Assembly: GCF_003610235.1 (NCBI RefSeq)
Contig: NZ_RAPR01000001.1
Location: forward strand, 3,224,001 to 3,288,000
Length of the DNA stretch: 64,000 nt
Direction: 5' to 3'
From: Catellatospora citrea
GTDB lineage: Bacteria > Actinomycetota > Actinomycetes > Mycobacteriales > Micromonosporaceae
Below the pieces are notes generated by a model. The model had not been told where the DNA came from and searched no databases. It saw only the letters and a program-made list of their open reading frames with translations. Positions 1 through 9,926 of this stretch are shown here, piece after piece. The stretch's first letter is position 1, and the number at the start of each line of letters is the position of its first letter. A program made the translations under genes and the position numbers.

Positions 1-825
1 CTCGTTCTGACAGGTCACCACGATGCCCGTCGGGAGGTGCGTGATGCGCACCGCCGAGTCGGTGGTGTTGACGCTCTGGCCGCCGGGGCCGCTGGAGCGG
101 TAGACGTCGACCTTCATCTCGTTCTCGGGGATGTCGATGTGGTCCGTCTGCTCCACCACCGGCAGCACCTCGACCCCGGCGAAGCTGGTCTGGCGGCGGC
201 CCTGGTTGTCGAACGGGCTGATGCGCACCAGGCGGTGGGTGCCCGACTCGACCGACAGCGTTCCGTAGGCGTACGGCGCCTTCACCGCGAACGTGGCCGA
301 CTTGAGCCCCGCCTCCTCGGCGTACGAGGTGTCGTAGACCTCGGTCTGGTAGCCGTGGCGCTCGGCCCAGCGCAGGTACATGCGCAGCAGCATCTCGGCG
401 AAGTCGGCGGCGTCCACCCCGCCCGCGCCGGCCCGGATGGCGACCAGCGCCTCACGGGAGTCGTACTCGCCGGAGAGCAGGGTGCGCACCTCCAGCTCCT
501 CGACCGCCTTGGCCAGCGAGGTCAGCTCCGTGCCCACCTCCGCCATCGAGTCCGCGTCGCCTTCGGCCTCGGCCAGCTCCATCAGCACCGCGACGTCGTC
601 GATCCGGCCGCGCAGCCTGGTCAGTCTGTTGATCTCACCGGTCGCGTACGCCAGCTGAGAGGTGACCTCCTGCGCCTTGGCCTGGTCGTCCCACAGGTCC
701 GGGGCCGAGGCCGCCTCCTCGAGCCGCTCCTTGTCCCGGCGCAGCCGGGCGATGTCGAGCACGGACTCGATGTTGCGCATGGTCGCGTCAAGGTTCTTGA
801 GCTGATCGGCGTAGTCGGCAGTCAC
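1..825 (-). CDS. prfB: Peptide chain release factor 2, 3' end outside window
   Basis: Class I release factor that reads UAA and UGA in the ribosomal A site and triggers peptidyl-tRNA hydrolysis. 275 codons are present; about the last 95 residues of a usual ~370 are missing at the window edge. Visible are a helical N-terminal domain (about 1-190), the RF2-specific SPF tripeptide at 203-205 and the catalytic GGQ at 248-250. The start is GTG ([11 protein letters not shown]), because an overlapping ATG is followed at once by TGA. No stop codon lies near codon 25, so the programmed +1 frameshift of E. coli prfB is absent, as in many actinobacteria. It is divergent from the ROK regulator. Confidence 0.97.
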   Translation of the reverse strand, partial: MTADYADQLKNLDATMRNIESVLDIARLRRDKERLEEAASAPDLWDDQAKAQEVTSQLAYATGEINRLTRLRGRIDDVAVLMELAEAEGDADSMAEVGTELTSLAKAVEELEVRTLLSGEYDSREALVAIRAGAGGVDAADFAEMLLRMYLRWAERHGYQTEVYDTSYAEEAGLKSATFAVKAPYAYGTLSVESGTHRLVRISPFDNQGRRQTSFAGVEVLPVVEQTDHIDIPENEMKVDVYRSSGPGGQSVNTTDSAVRITHLPTGIVVTCQNE

Positions 826-878
826 ATCAACAAGACTAGTGGCACCCGCCGCAGGGTTTTCCGGGGCGCTCCCGCGAC

Positions 879-907
879 TTGACAGCAGCCACTGTCGCGG
901 CAATAGT
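879..907 (+). promoter_or_regulatory. Promoter of the ROK regulator gene
   Basis: A perfect -35 TTGACA (879-884) is followed 17 bp later by AATAGT (902-907), a plausible -10. The GTG start at 940 with AGGAGG at 930-935 lies downstream. The -10 lies inside the inverted repeat at 902-924. Sequence match only; no transcription start is known. Confidence 0.6.
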
Positions 908-924
908 AAATCTACTTTCCTATT
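902..924. promoter_or_regulatory. Candidate ROK repressor operator
   Basis: Inverted repeat AATAGTAAA (902-910), 5-bp spacer, TTTCCTATT (916-924); 8 of 9 positions pair. It is an AT-rich island in GC-rich DNA, overlaps the -10 of the ROK gene and ends 15 bp before the start codon. ROK repressors of the NagC/XylR type are known to bind AT-rich palindromes, so autorepression is a reasonable inference. Confidence 0.6.
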
Positions 925-939
925 ACGCGAGGAGGGCAC

Positions 940-2142
940 GTGGCACGGCTCGCCGGTTCGTCCAAGCTGCTCCGGGCCATGAACGAGAGCGCGACCATGG
1001 CGCTGCTCATCGATCGGGGCACGCTCACCCGCGGCGAGCTGCGGGAGCTGACCGGCCTGTCCAAGCCGACCACCTCCGACGTGCTGCGCACGCTCACCGA
1101 GGCGGGGCTGGCGATCGTCGTGGGCCACACCAGCGGCGGGCCCGGCCCCAATGCGGAGGTGTACGCGGTCAACCCGGCCGCAGCGACGGTGCTGGCGATC
1201 TCGGTACGGGACGTGAGCGAGACGTTACACGCCCCGTTCGAGGCGGCACTGTGCGATCTCAGCGGAGCGGTGCTGGCCCGCGCGGCGTACCCCAGCGACC
1301 CGGCCGACGGCGACCCGGTCGGCACGGTGCGGGCGATCGCCGCCGACCTGTGCGCCCGGGCCGGCCGGGACCGCGTCACCCACCTGCAGCTGGGCGTGCC
1401 CGGCTCGTACGACCCCGGCACCGGCGCCATCCGGCACATCGACGTCACCGGCTGGGGCCGCCCCGGCGTGGTCCCCGCGCTGGCGGCCGAGCTGGACCTG
1501 ACCGTCGAGGCCGACAACGACGTGAACCTGGCCGCGATCGCCGAACGCCATCGCGGCGCGGCCGCGGGCAGCGGCAGTTTCGCCCTGCTCTGGCTGGGCG
1601 CGGGCCTGGGCTGCGCCATCGACCTGGGCGCCTCGCTGCTGCGCGGCGCCACCGGCGGGGCCGGTGAGATCGGCTACGTGCCGCTCGGCCTGGCCGCCCC
1701 CGGGCAGCCCCGCGACCTGCAGAGCCTGGCCGGCGGCCCGGCCGTGGCGGCGCTCGGCGCGGCACACGGCTTCACCGGGGCCACCCCGGAGGAGATGGTC
1801 GCCGACGCCGCCCGCGCGGACTCCCCCGCGGCGGCCGACTTCCTCGCGGCACTGGCCGACCGGATCGCCGTCGTGCTGGCCGTGGTCGCCGCGCTGGTCG
1901 ACCCGCCGCTGGTGGTGCTCGCCGGCGAGGTCGCCCAGGCCGGCGGCGCACGGCTGCGCGACCTGGTCACCGAGGCGTTCCACCGCAACACCCCGCTGCG
2001 CACGCCCGTCGAGGTGACCGCGCTGACCGACGACGCGGTGCTGCTCGGCGCCATGGACTCGGGCCTGCGCTCGGTGCGCGAATCCCTGGTCGACTCACTG
2101 AACGCCCGCCCGATCCCCGGTCCCGTGCTGCGCTCGGCCTGA
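940..2142 (+). CDS. ROK family transcriptional regulator
   Basis: 400 aa. An N-terminal winged helix-turn-helix (about 10-70, with the helix around [14 protein letters not shown]) precedes a ROK sugar-kinase-like domain (about 85-380) with [13 protein letters not shown] and the glycine-rich [12 protein letters not shown]. The zinc-binding CxCGxxGC motif of active ROK kinases is absent after GEIGY, so a sugar-sensing repressor is more likely than a kinase. GTG start with AGGAGG 4 bp upstream. The glycosidase and sugar-kinase genes follow on the same strand and are the likely regulon. The inducing sugar is not readable from the sequence. Confidence 0.88.
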   Translation: MARLAGSSKLLRAMNESATMALLIDRGTLTRGELRELTGLSKPTTSDVLRTLTEAGLAIVVGHTSGGPGPNAEVYAVNPAAATVLAISVRDVSETLHAPFEAALCDLSGAVLARAAYPSDPADGDPVGTVRAIAADLCARAGRDRVTHLQLGVPGSYDPGTGAIRHIDVTGWGRPGVVPALAAELDLTVEADNDVNLAAIAERHRGAAAGSGSFALLWLGAGLGCAIDLGASLLRGATGGAGEIGYVPLGLAAPGQPRDLQSLAGGPAVAALGAAHGFTGATPEEMVADAARADSPAAADFLAALADRIAVVLAVVAALVDPPLVVLAGEVAQAGGARLRDLVTEAFHRNTPLRTPVEVTALTDDAVLLGAMDSGLRSVRESLVDSLNARPIPGPVLRSA

Positions 2143-2211
2143 CCGCCGACCGCCCGAACCACCCGTCCCCCCTCGCCGCGTGGCGGGCTCCGCATGACAG
2201 AAAGAGCACCA

Positions 2212-3471
2212 ATGAAGATCGCAGTCGTGGGTGGAGGCTCCACCTACACCCCCGAGCTGGTCGACGGGTTCGCCCGGCTGGCCGGCAGCCTCGACGTCAC
2301 CGAGCTGTGCCTGATCGACCCGGCCGGGTCGCGGCTGGACGTCGTCGGCCCGTACGCCCGCCGTCTGATGGCCCACCACGGCCACCCCGGCACGCTGACC
2401 TGGACCACCGACCTCGACGCCGGGCTGACCGACGCCGCGGTGGTCGTCGTCCAGCTGCGTGTCGGCGGGCAGACAGCCCGGATCAGCGACGAGACCTTCC
2501 CGCTGGAATGCGGCTGTGTCGGCCAGGAGACCACCGGCGCGGGCGGCCTGGCCAAGGCGCTGCGCACGGTGCCGGTCGTGCTGGACGTCGCCGAGCGGGC
2601 CGCGCGGCTGGCCGCCCCCGGCGCGTGGATCGTCGACTTCACCAACCCGGTCGGCATCGTCACCCGGGCCCTGCTGGACGCCGGGCACAAGGCGGTCGGC
2701 CTGTGCAATGTGGCCATCGGCTTCCAGCGCCGGTTCGCCGCGCTGCTGGGCGTCGAGCCGGGCGCGGTCACCCTCGACCACGTCGGCCTGAACCACCTCA
2801 CCTGGGAGCGCGCCGCGTACGTCGACGGCGTCGACCGGCTGCCCGAGCTGCTCGCCGAGCACCTGGACGAGCTGGCCGGGCCGGTGCAGCTGCCGCCGTC
2901 GCTGCTGCGGCTGCTCGGCAACGTGCCGTCGTACTACCTGCGCTACTTCTACGCCCACGACGAGGTCGTGCGGGAGGAGCGCGACACGCCCACCCGCGGG
3001 CAGAAGGTCGCCGAGATGGAGACCGAGCTGCTGAGGATGTACGCCGACCCGGCCCTGACCACCAAGCCGGACCTGCTGGCCAAGCGGGGCGGGGCGTTCT
3101 ACTCCGAGGCGGCCGTCGGCCTGATCACGTCCCTGCTCACCGGCGACGGCGCGGTGCACGCGGTGAACCTGCGCAACGGCGGGCACCTGCCGTTCCTGCC
3201 CGACGACGCGGTGATCGAGGTCAGCGCCCGGGTGGACCGCGACGGCCCGGTGGCCGTCAAGGCCCCGCCGGTCGGACCCGAGCTGTCCGGCCTGATCGCC
3301 GGCGTCGCCGCGTACGAGGAGCTGGCCGTGCGCGCCGCGGTGCACGGCGGCCGTGACCGCGTCTACGCCGCGCTGCTCGCGCACCCGCTGGTCGGCCAGC
3401 ACGAGTACGCCGAGGCGCTGACCCAGCGCCTGCTCGCCGCCAACGCCGAGCACCTGGCCTGGGCCCGATGA
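2212..3471 (+). CDS. Family 4 glycoside hydrolase, 6-phospho-beta-glucosidase type
   Basis: 419 aa, cytoplasmic. GH4 enzymes use NAD+ and Mn2+ in a redox-assisted hydrolysis of (phospho)glycosides. Visible are the N-terminal Rossmann motif MKIAVVGGGSTYTPEL, the FTNPVG segment, the metal-ligand cysteine in GLCNVAIG and the metal-ligand histidine in NHLTWE. An in-frame ATG at 2194 exists, but the ATG at 2212 starts the conserved Rossmann strand exactly, so 2212 is chosen. It sits between the ROK regulator and a BadF-type kinase, suggesting uptake and breakdown of a beta-linked sugar. No PTS or ABC sugar transporter is present here, so whether the substrate is phosphorylated is unknown. Confidence 0.85.
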   Translation: MKIAVVGGGSTYTPELVDGFARLAGSLDVTELCLIDPAGSRLDVVGPYARRLMAHHGHPGTLTWTTDLDAGLTDAAVVVVQLRVGGQTARISDETFPLECGCVGQETTGAGGLAKALRTVPVVLDVAERAARLAAPGAWIVDFTNPVGIVTRALLDAGHKAVGLCNVAIGFQRRFAALLGVEPGAVTLDHVGLNHLTWERAAYVDGVDRLPELLAEHLDELAGPVQLPPSLLRLLGNVPSYYLRYFYAHDEVVREERDTPTRGQKVAEMETELLRMYADPALTTKPDLLAKRGGAFYSEAAVGLITSLLTGDGAVHAVNLRNGGHLPFLPDDAVIEVSARVDRDGPVAVKAPPVGPELSGLIAGVAAYEELAVRAAVHGGRDRVYAALLAHPLVGQHEYAEALTQRLLAANAEHLAWAR

Positions 3472-3542
3472 GCGAGCGCAGCGAGCTCACCAGACGGGCA
3501 CGGGTTCATGCCGCCGACGAGCGAAGCGAGGAGAAGGCATGA
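3469..3542 (+). repeat. Intergenic TGAGCGAGCG element, copy A
   Basis: The element begins on the stop codon of the GH4 gene (TGAGCGAGCGCAGCGAGCTC) and ends with a 35-bp block (3508-3542) that supplies GAGGAGAAGG and the ATG of the next gene. The same TGAGCGAGCGCAGCGAGCTC string recurs at 3541-3560, inside the kinase coding start. The 35-bp block is 33/35 identical to 14607-14641. It appears to be a mobile-type mini-repeat that joins adjacent genes with a ready-made ribosome binding site. Confidence 0.75.
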
Positions 3543-4555
3543 GCGAGCGCAGCGAGCTCACCGGGCAGCTTTTTCTGGCGATCGACGGTGGGAACTCCAA
3601 AACCGACGTGGTGCTCGCCGACGCGGACGGGCGGGTGCGCGGCTACGTCCGCGGGCCCGGCTCGTGCCCGCAGGTGATCGGCCTGGACACGGCCGTCGCG
3701 CTGCTGGACCGGCTGGTCGGCGCGGCGCTGCGGGAGGCCGGGATGTCCCCGTCCGTGCCCGTCGCGCGCGCCGAGGTCTACCTGTCCGGTCTCGACCTGC
3801 CCGAGGAGGTCGAGGCGGCGGCGAAGGCGGTCGCCCAGACCGGCTGGGCGGAGTCGTACCGGCTGGACAACGACACGTTCGCGCTGATGCGGGCCGGCAC
3901 CGACAGCCCGGACGCGATCGCGGTCGTCTGCGGGGCCGGGATCAACTGCGTGGGGCGCAGCGCCGACGGGCGCACCGCCCGGTTCCCGGCGCTCGGCCCG
4001 ATCTCCGGCGACTGGGGCGGCGGCCTGCACCTGGCCTCGCTGGCGATGTGGCATGCGGCGCGGGCCGAGGACGGTCGCGGGCCGGCCACGGCGCTGGCCG
4101 GGGCGGTGGCCGCGCACTTCGGGCAGGCCTCCGTCCACGACGTGATCACCGGCCTGCACCTGGGCAGCCTCAGCCAGGACCGGATGATCGAGTTGAGCGA
4201 GGTGCTGTTCACCGCCGCCGGGCAGGGTGACGAGGTCGCCCGGCGCGTGGTGGCGCGCCAGGCGACCGAGATCACGTCATTGGTGACGGTTGCCGCGGAC
4301 CGGCTCGGGCTGAGGGAGGAACCGTATGCCGTGGTCCTGGGCGGTGGTGTGCTGCGCGCCCGGCATCCATTGCTGCAGGACGCCGTGGACGCGGGGGTGA
4401 AGGCCCACTCGTCGAAGGCCCGGTTGACCGTGCTCGCACAGCCACCGGTGGTGGGAGCGGGCCTTTTCGCACTGGACGCGCTCGGCGCGGCGCCTGCCGC
4501 CGCGGCCGCGTTGCGTTCCGCGCTGGAGGAGGCACGCCCCCTCGACCAGCGCTGA
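3539..4555 (+). CDS. BadF/BadG/BcrA/BcrD-type ATPase, N-acetylglucosamine kinase-like
   Basis: 338 aa of the ASKHA fold. Phosphate-binding loop AIDGGNSKTDV (about 14-24), a second loop in CGAGINCVG, ISGDWGGG, and a C-terminal VVLGGGVL. Family members phosphorylate amino sugars such as GlcNAc; the substrate here is inferred only from family and neighbours. The first residues, MSERSELTGQ, are encoded by the intergenic repeat, so the functional start could be a few codons downstream; the ATG at 3539 has GAGGAGAAGG in front and is kept. Likely one operon with the ROK and GH4 genes. Confidence 0.82.
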   Translation: MSERSELTGQLFLAIDGGNSKTDVVLADADGRVRGYVRGPGSCPQVIGLDTAVALLDRLVGAALREAGMSPSVPVARAEVYLSGLDLPEEVEAAAKAVAQTGWAESYRLDNDTFALMRAGTDSPDAIAVVCGAGINCVGRSADGRTARFPALGPISGDWGGGLHLASLAMWHAARAEDGRGPATALAGAVAAHFGQASVHDVITGLHLGSLSQDRMIELSEVLFTAAGQGDEVARRVVARQATEITSLVTVAADRLGLREEPYAVVLGGGVLRARHPLLQDAVDAGVKAHSSKARLTVLAQPPVVGAGLFALDALGAAPAAAAALRSALEEARPLDQR

Positions 4556-4560
4556 GGGCG

Positions 4561-5076
4561 CTACTTGGCGATGGCGGTCTTCAGCCAGTTCAGCGCGGCC
4601 TTGTGGTAGGCGACGGCGAACTCCAGCCCTGCGGCGGTGAAGTCGTCGCCTTCCTTCTTTGCCTCCTTGGCCTGCTCGCGGGCCTCCGCGAGCGCCTCGG
4701 TGTGGTGCGAGTTGGCGCTGTTGAGCAGCGAGTCGAACTGGTTGGTCGCGTGCGTGGATCCGAACGCGACACGCAGTGCGTACGGGTTGCGCACCAGCTC
4801 GCGGCCGGGCTCCTCGTTCAGCCAGCGGGCGAACGCGCGCTTGCCCGACGCGGTGATCGCGTAGGGCTGGCTCGCCCGCGGGCCGGGCTTGCCGAGCTTG
4901 ACGTATCCGAGCTCGGCGAGGACCGGCAGTTCGCGGTAGACCTGAGACCGGGTCATGGACCAGTAAGGGCTGAGCCGACGTTCTGCCGCCGCCATCAGCT
5001 GGCCACCGGTCATGGGGCCGTCGTGCAGCAGGCCGAGCACGGCCGCCGCAGTAGCGTTGATTCCTACCTCTGCCAT
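4561..5076 (-). CDS. PadR family transcriptional regulator
   Basis: 171 aa. An N-terminal PadR winged helix (about 8-85: AVLGLLHDGPMTGGQLM, SMTRSQVYREL, LVELGYV-type wing) is followed by a C-terminal helical dimerisation segment (about 95-171) containing EAREQAKEAKKEGD. Family members repress genes for phenolic acid or drug detoxification and often themselves. The gene is convergent with the kinase gene; only 5 bp separate the two stop codons. The 379-bp region upstream contains a perfect 16-bp palindrome that is a candidate operator. The regulated gene is not obvious. Confidence 0.85.
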   Translation of the reverse strand: MAEVGINATAAAVLGLLHDGPMTGGQLMAAAERRLSPYWSMTRSQVYRELPVLAELGYVKLGKPGPRASQPYAITASGKRAFARWLNEEPGRELVRNPYALRVAFGSTHATNQFDSLLNSANSHHTEALAEAREQAKEAKKEGDDFTAAGLEFAVAYHKAALNWLKTAIAK

Positions 5077-5455
5077 GACTCAACGCTGCCACTTTCACAG
5101 CCTTCTGTCCAGGATATCGGCCCATCCACAGTGCACATTCCCCGCCGGACAGTCCCTTTCCGACTGTCTGATCAGACAGGAATATGTCCGTTTCCTGCCT
5201 CCGAAGTCCCGCCTGACGGGATAACACAAACCGCCCGATATCTCTCCCCTCGGCGTGTCGCCCCTTTTCGCCCCCCACCCACACCCACCCGATCTTGCCC
5301 AGCCCCTCAATGATCACCCCAAACCCGACATATCCACAGCTCAGTCCACAAGATCCTCGTGATGATCGCCGTTTCGGTGCGAAACCTCGGGCCAGACCCC
5401 GCCCGCCGACCCCAGGCAGTGATCTTCATCCGCACGGACAGCCGGGGCGGCGCGG
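5077..5455. other. Intergenic region with a perfect 16-bp palindrome
   Basis: No gene was seen in these 379 bp between the PadR gene start and the kynA stop. The main feature is the perfect palindrome CTGTCTGATCAGACAG at 5164-5179, about 90 bp upstream of the PadR start. Base composition is less GC-rich than its surroundings, as expected for a regulatory region. No clear -35/-10 pair could be assigned. Confidence 0.5.
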
Positions 5456-6256
5456 TCACAGGGCGGCGCGGAGGGCCCAGAGGGCGGGGTAGAAGCGGGT
5501 GTCCAGGCGGGAGCGGAGGTAGGGGCTGCCGGCGGAGCCGCCGGTGCCGGGCTTGGCGCCGATCTGGCGTTCGGCCATCAGCACGTGCCGGGCCCGCCAC
5601 AGCGACCACGCCTGGTCGTGGGCGATCAGGGCCTCGGCCAGGTCCCAGAGCGCGCCGTGGCGCTCCCGGTCGCGCGCGATGGCCACGAGCGCCGCCAGCA
5701 CCTCGTCATCGGAGCCGACGGCGAAGCCGTGCGCGGCCAGCAGCGCCAGATAGCCGTCCCAGAGCGTCGGTTCGGCGAGCCGGCGGCGCAGCCGCTCCTC
5801 CTCGGCGGGCGACAGGCCGCGCAGCCGCTCCAGGAAGCCGGGGTCCTGGAGACCGGAGATGAACTCGATCTCGCGGAACTGGGCGGACTGGAACCCGGAG
5901 GCGGGCGCGAGCAGGGTGCGGAAGGCGAGGAAGTCCTGCGGGGTCATCGTGTCGATCACGTCGACCTGACCGACCAGCAGCACCTCCACCGCGTGGCAGC
6001 GCTCCAGGCGCACCCGGGGCAGGTAGCTCTCTCCCGCCAGCATCCGGTCCCGGGCGTCGGCCAGCTCGTGCAGCAGCAGCTGGAACCACAGCTCGTACGC
6101 CTGGTGGATGGTGATGAACAGCAGCTCGTCGTGGGCGGCGGGCGAGGACTGGGGCACCTGCTGGGCCAGCAGCTCGGGCACGCGCAGGTAGCTGCCGTAG
6201 GTCAGGCGGCCGCCCTGCTCCCCGAAGCTCTGCACGCAGTCACGGTACTCGGACAT
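5456..6256 (-). CDS. kynA: Tryptophan 2,3-dioxygenase
   Basis: 266 aa. Heme enzyme that oxidises L-tryptophan to N-formylkynurenine, the first step of the kynurenine pathway. Family motifs: RLTYGSYLRV, FITIHQAYELWFQ (active-site His about 51), FRTLLAPASGFQSAQFRE, and near the C-terminus ARHVLMAERQIGAKPGTGG with the expected heme-ligand His. An upstream in-frame start at 6301 would add 15 residues that overlap the stem-loop of the preceding gene; MSEYRDCV at 6256 is preferred. No kynureninase or formamidase gene lies nearby. Transcribed behind pruA, from which it is separated by a terminator-like hairpin only 11 bp before its ATG. Confidence 0.94.
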   Translation of the reverse strand: MSEYRDCVQSFGEQGGRLTYGSYLRVPELLAQQVPQSSPAAHDELLFITIHQAYELWFQLLLHELADARDRMLAGESYLPRVRLERCHAVEVLLVGQVDVIDTMTPQDFLAFRTLLAPASGFQSAQFREIEFISGLQDPGFLERLRGLSPAEEERLRRRLAEPTLWDGYLALLAAHGFAVGSDDEVLAALVAIARDRERHGALWDLAEALIAHDQAWSLWRARHVLMAERQIGAKPGTGGSAGSPYLRSRLDTRFYPALWALRAAL

Positions 6257-6267
6257 ATACCGAGAAA

Positions 6268-6294
6268 GGGGCCGTATCCCCTGGACACGGCCCC
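6268..6294 (-). terminator. Hairpin between pruA and kynA
   Basis: Arms GGGGCCGTATCC (6268-6279) and GGACACGGCCCC (6283-6294) pair over 12 bp with one mismatch around a 3-nt loop. Read on the minus strand it follows the pruA stop by 11 bp and is followed by TTTCTC. It looks like an intrinsic terminator, but it lies so close to the kynA start that it could also control kynA expression. Confidence 0.7.
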
Positions 6295-6305
6295 TGATCA
6301 ACGTG

Positions 6306-7952
<1,647 letters not shown>

Positions 7953-8329
7953 CGATGGCTCCTCCGGTCGGAAGGTACGTCAACGTTCTTTGCATACTTG
8001 CACGCAAAGTACCGCCACAGACCGGCCCGGCGGCAGACATGTGATCCGTTCAACCATGACCAGGTCCGCGACCACCGGGTCGACCGCGATCCGGTCCAGG
8101 TCACCGGGCCCGCCCTACCGCTCCAGCCTACCCACCCCTCCGGCCTGGCTAGGCTAGGTCGCCGGACCATGGAGCCCCGCTCGTCCCGGCCCGCCGCACC
8201 GGCGGGCCGATCGGCCGGACCGGTTCCACCGGTGGCCCCGCGCCAGCCGTCCAGGCCCTTCCGACACGGGGCCGCCGCGGCGAGCACCACGCCGTCGGCA
8301 GGCCCACTGTCGCCCAACAGGAGACCACG
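7953..8329. other. Divergent intergenic region, pruA and membrane protein gene
   Basis: 377 bp without a supported gene. Nearest pruA is an AT-richer stretch with the inverted repeat at 7988-8009. Further right is GC-rich DNA with several short self-complementary runs, which I could not interpret. CAGGAGA at 8319-8325 is the ribosome binding site of the gene at 8330. Confidence 0.5.
7988..8009. promoter_or_regulatory. Candidate operator upstream of pruA
   Basis: CTTTGC (7988-7993) and GCAAAG (8004-8009) form an inverted repeat with a 10-bp spacer, one helical turn centre to centre plus a half-site, 36 bp upstream of the pruA ATG. The spacer contains a direct repeat of TTGCA with the left arm. 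The position suits a repressor or activator of pruA; the protein is unknown. Confidence 0.35.
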
Positions 8330-9286
8330 ATGACCGAGCCCGCGATCGCCACATCCGCCCACCCCCAGCGCAAGGCCGGGACGCAGCCTCCCGCCGCGCC
8401 GGAGGCGCCGCGTACGCCGTCCACGACCGGCTGGCTGGCCTTCTCGGCCCTGGCCTGGCTCCTGGTGACACTGCTCTTCTACCGGACCGCGTTCACCGGC
8501 GAGGCGGGCGACTGGAGCCTGGTGATGGCGGCCATCCTGCTGCCGCAGGTGATCCAGGCCAACCTGCTCGCCGGGGCGGCGGTCGGGCTGTGGTCCACGC
8601 TCGCGCTGGGCCGCCGCAAGCCGTGGGCGGAGCGGGGTGCCGGCCGCTGGGCCGTGGGCACGGCCGCCGGCCTGCTCACCGGCACGCTGGCCAGCGGCGC
8701 CGTCCTGCTGGCGTACGGCATGTCGGCGCGCGCCGTCGGCGTGGTGGCGATCGCCGTCGGGGTGGCCGGCGCGCTCGGCGGGGCGCTGGGCGCGATCCGC
8801 CCGGCCCGCATCCTGGCCGCGGGCCTGTCCGCCACGCTGCTGGTGCTGGTCTTCCTCAACGTGGTGGCGCTGTTCTCGACGCCGCTGCTGAACGCGTTCG
8901 GCAGCGGCGACACCGCGGCCGAGCGCTACTCCGCGAACGGGCTGCTCGCGGGCACCACCGCGGTCATCGCGGGGCTGCTCGCCGGGCTGGTCGCCCACTG
9001 GCGCATCCGGCGCGCCGCCGCGCGCACCGGCGACACCCCGAAGTGGCCGGTCTACCTGGCGGCAGGCGCGTCCGCCGGGCTGCTGCTGATCGTCGCCGAG
9101 TTCTGCACCCGGCTGGGCGTCGCCCGGCTGCTCTCGCTCGCGGAGGCGGACATCTCCGCCGACAGCGAGATCCTCTCCTTCATCGCCGCCTCGCGCCTGA
9201 ACACCGGCCTGGTCGTGCTGTTCGTCGGCGCGATCACGACGACCATCGCGTACGGCCGGACACTGCCGAAGGCCGTCCGGGACTGA
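8330..9286 (+). CDS. Polytopic membrane protein of unknown function
   Basis: 318 aa. A hydrophilic, proline-rich N-terminus (1-33) is followed by about seven hydrophobic segments (roughly 34-52, 63-85, 102-122, 128-150, 158-178, 200-220, 238-258, and a last one near 285-305). No catalytic motif or recognised family was seen. ATG start with CAGGAGA upstream. It stands alone between pruA (divergent) and the convergent gene at 9293, with a shared terminator hairpin between the 3' ends. Confidence 0.7.
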   Translation: MTEPAIATSAHPQRKAGTQPPAAPEAPRTPSTTGWLAFSALAWLLVTLLFYRTAFTGEAGDWSLVMAAILLPQVIQANLLAGAAVGLWSTLALGRRKPWAERGAGRWAVGTAAGLLTGTLASGAVLLAYGMSARAVGVVAIAVGVAGALGGALGAIRPARILAAGLSATLLVLVFLNVVALFSTPLLNAFGSGDTAAERYSANGLLAGTTAVIAGLLAGLVAHWRIRRAAARTGDTPKWPVYLAAGASAGLLLIVAEFCTRLGVARLLSLAEADISADSEILSFIAASRLNTGLVVLFVGAITTTIAYGRTLPKAVRD

Positions 9287-9292
9287 TCCGGT

Positions 9293-9796
9293 TCACCGGA
9301 GGAGCTCGTCGAGCTCCTCCGGTGCGTACCACAGCAGGTCCAGATCCTCGGCCGAGTCGACGGTGAACTGCGCGTCCGGGTCGCCGCCGGCGGCCCGCTC
9401 GACCACCTCGGCGGCCTCCGCCACCACCGGCTCCGCCTCGGGCTCGTCCACGTGGAAGGCGGCGATCGCGGCGCGGCGCAGCACGCCGTTCAGCCGCACC
9501 GTGCTGGTGCCCAGGTCACGGTTCTCGACGGTCACCTGGCTCGCGGGCACGTCGGCGGAGACGACCACGCGCCGCCGGGGCGCGGCCGGGTCGTCACGCA
9601 GCAGGCGCAGCGCGTCCTGGGCGGCCCGCATGAAGGCGACGTACTCCAGCTCCTCCTCGTCGCCCTCCGCGTACCACTCGCGCAGGGCCGGGGTCACCGC
9701 GTGCGCGGTCGCGCCGGGCAGCTCGTCGGCGTCGCGCAGCGCCGCGACCAGCGGCACCGTCGCCGGTACGTACACCCTCACGAGATCGTTCGCCAC
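9293..9796 (-). CDS. Conserved actinobacterial hypothetical protein
   Basis: 167 aa, acidic, soluble, no membrane segment. The start [17 protein letters not shown] resembles a family of small actinobacterial proteins of unknown function often found near a BldC-like HTH gene; no enzymatic motif is visible. A GTG start at 9796 is chosen because GGAGGGAGGG lies just upstream; an open frame extends further but has no such site. The last codons (PEELDELLR) are encoded within a perfect hairpin that also ends the opposing gene. Function unknown. Confidence 0.7.
   Translation of the reverse strand: MANDLVRVYVPATVPLVAALRDADELPGATAHAVTPALREWYAEGDEEELEYVAFMRAAQDALRLLRDDPAAPRRRVVVSADVPASQVTVENRDLGTSTVRLNGVLRRAAIAAFHVDEPEAEPVVAEAAEVVERAAGGDPDAQFTVDSAEDLDLLWYAPEELDELLR
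9294..9324. terminator. Hairpin at convergent 3' ends
   Basis: Arms CACCGGAGGAGCTCG (9294-9308) and CGAGCTCCTCCGGTG (9310-9324) pair perfectly over 15 bp around one base. It lies 8 bp after the stop of the + strand gene and inside the last codons of the - strand gene, so it can serve both. There is no T run. Confidence 0.65.
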
Positions 9797-9926
9797 GTCG
9801 GATCCCTCCCTCCCCGTTCTCCTGCGGACAGTCTCGCACGGCGACACCGGACTCCCCGCGCCACACCATCCGATGGCAAACTGAAGCAACCGCACGAATC
9901 AGCCCCTCTTCAGGAGATCCGCCGCC

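Noticed and set aside
3508..4230. A + strand open frame starting MPPTSEARRRHERAQ
   Set aside because: It begins inside the intergenic repeat and runs in another frame of the kinase gene; codon use and composition are those of a shadow frame.
5456..6301. kynA start at 6301 (15 residues longer)
   Set aside because: The extension overlaps the pruA stem-loop and does not match the family N-terminus.
8150..8330. Short GC-rich palindromes before the membrane protein gene
   Set aside because: They are short and expected by chance at this base composition.
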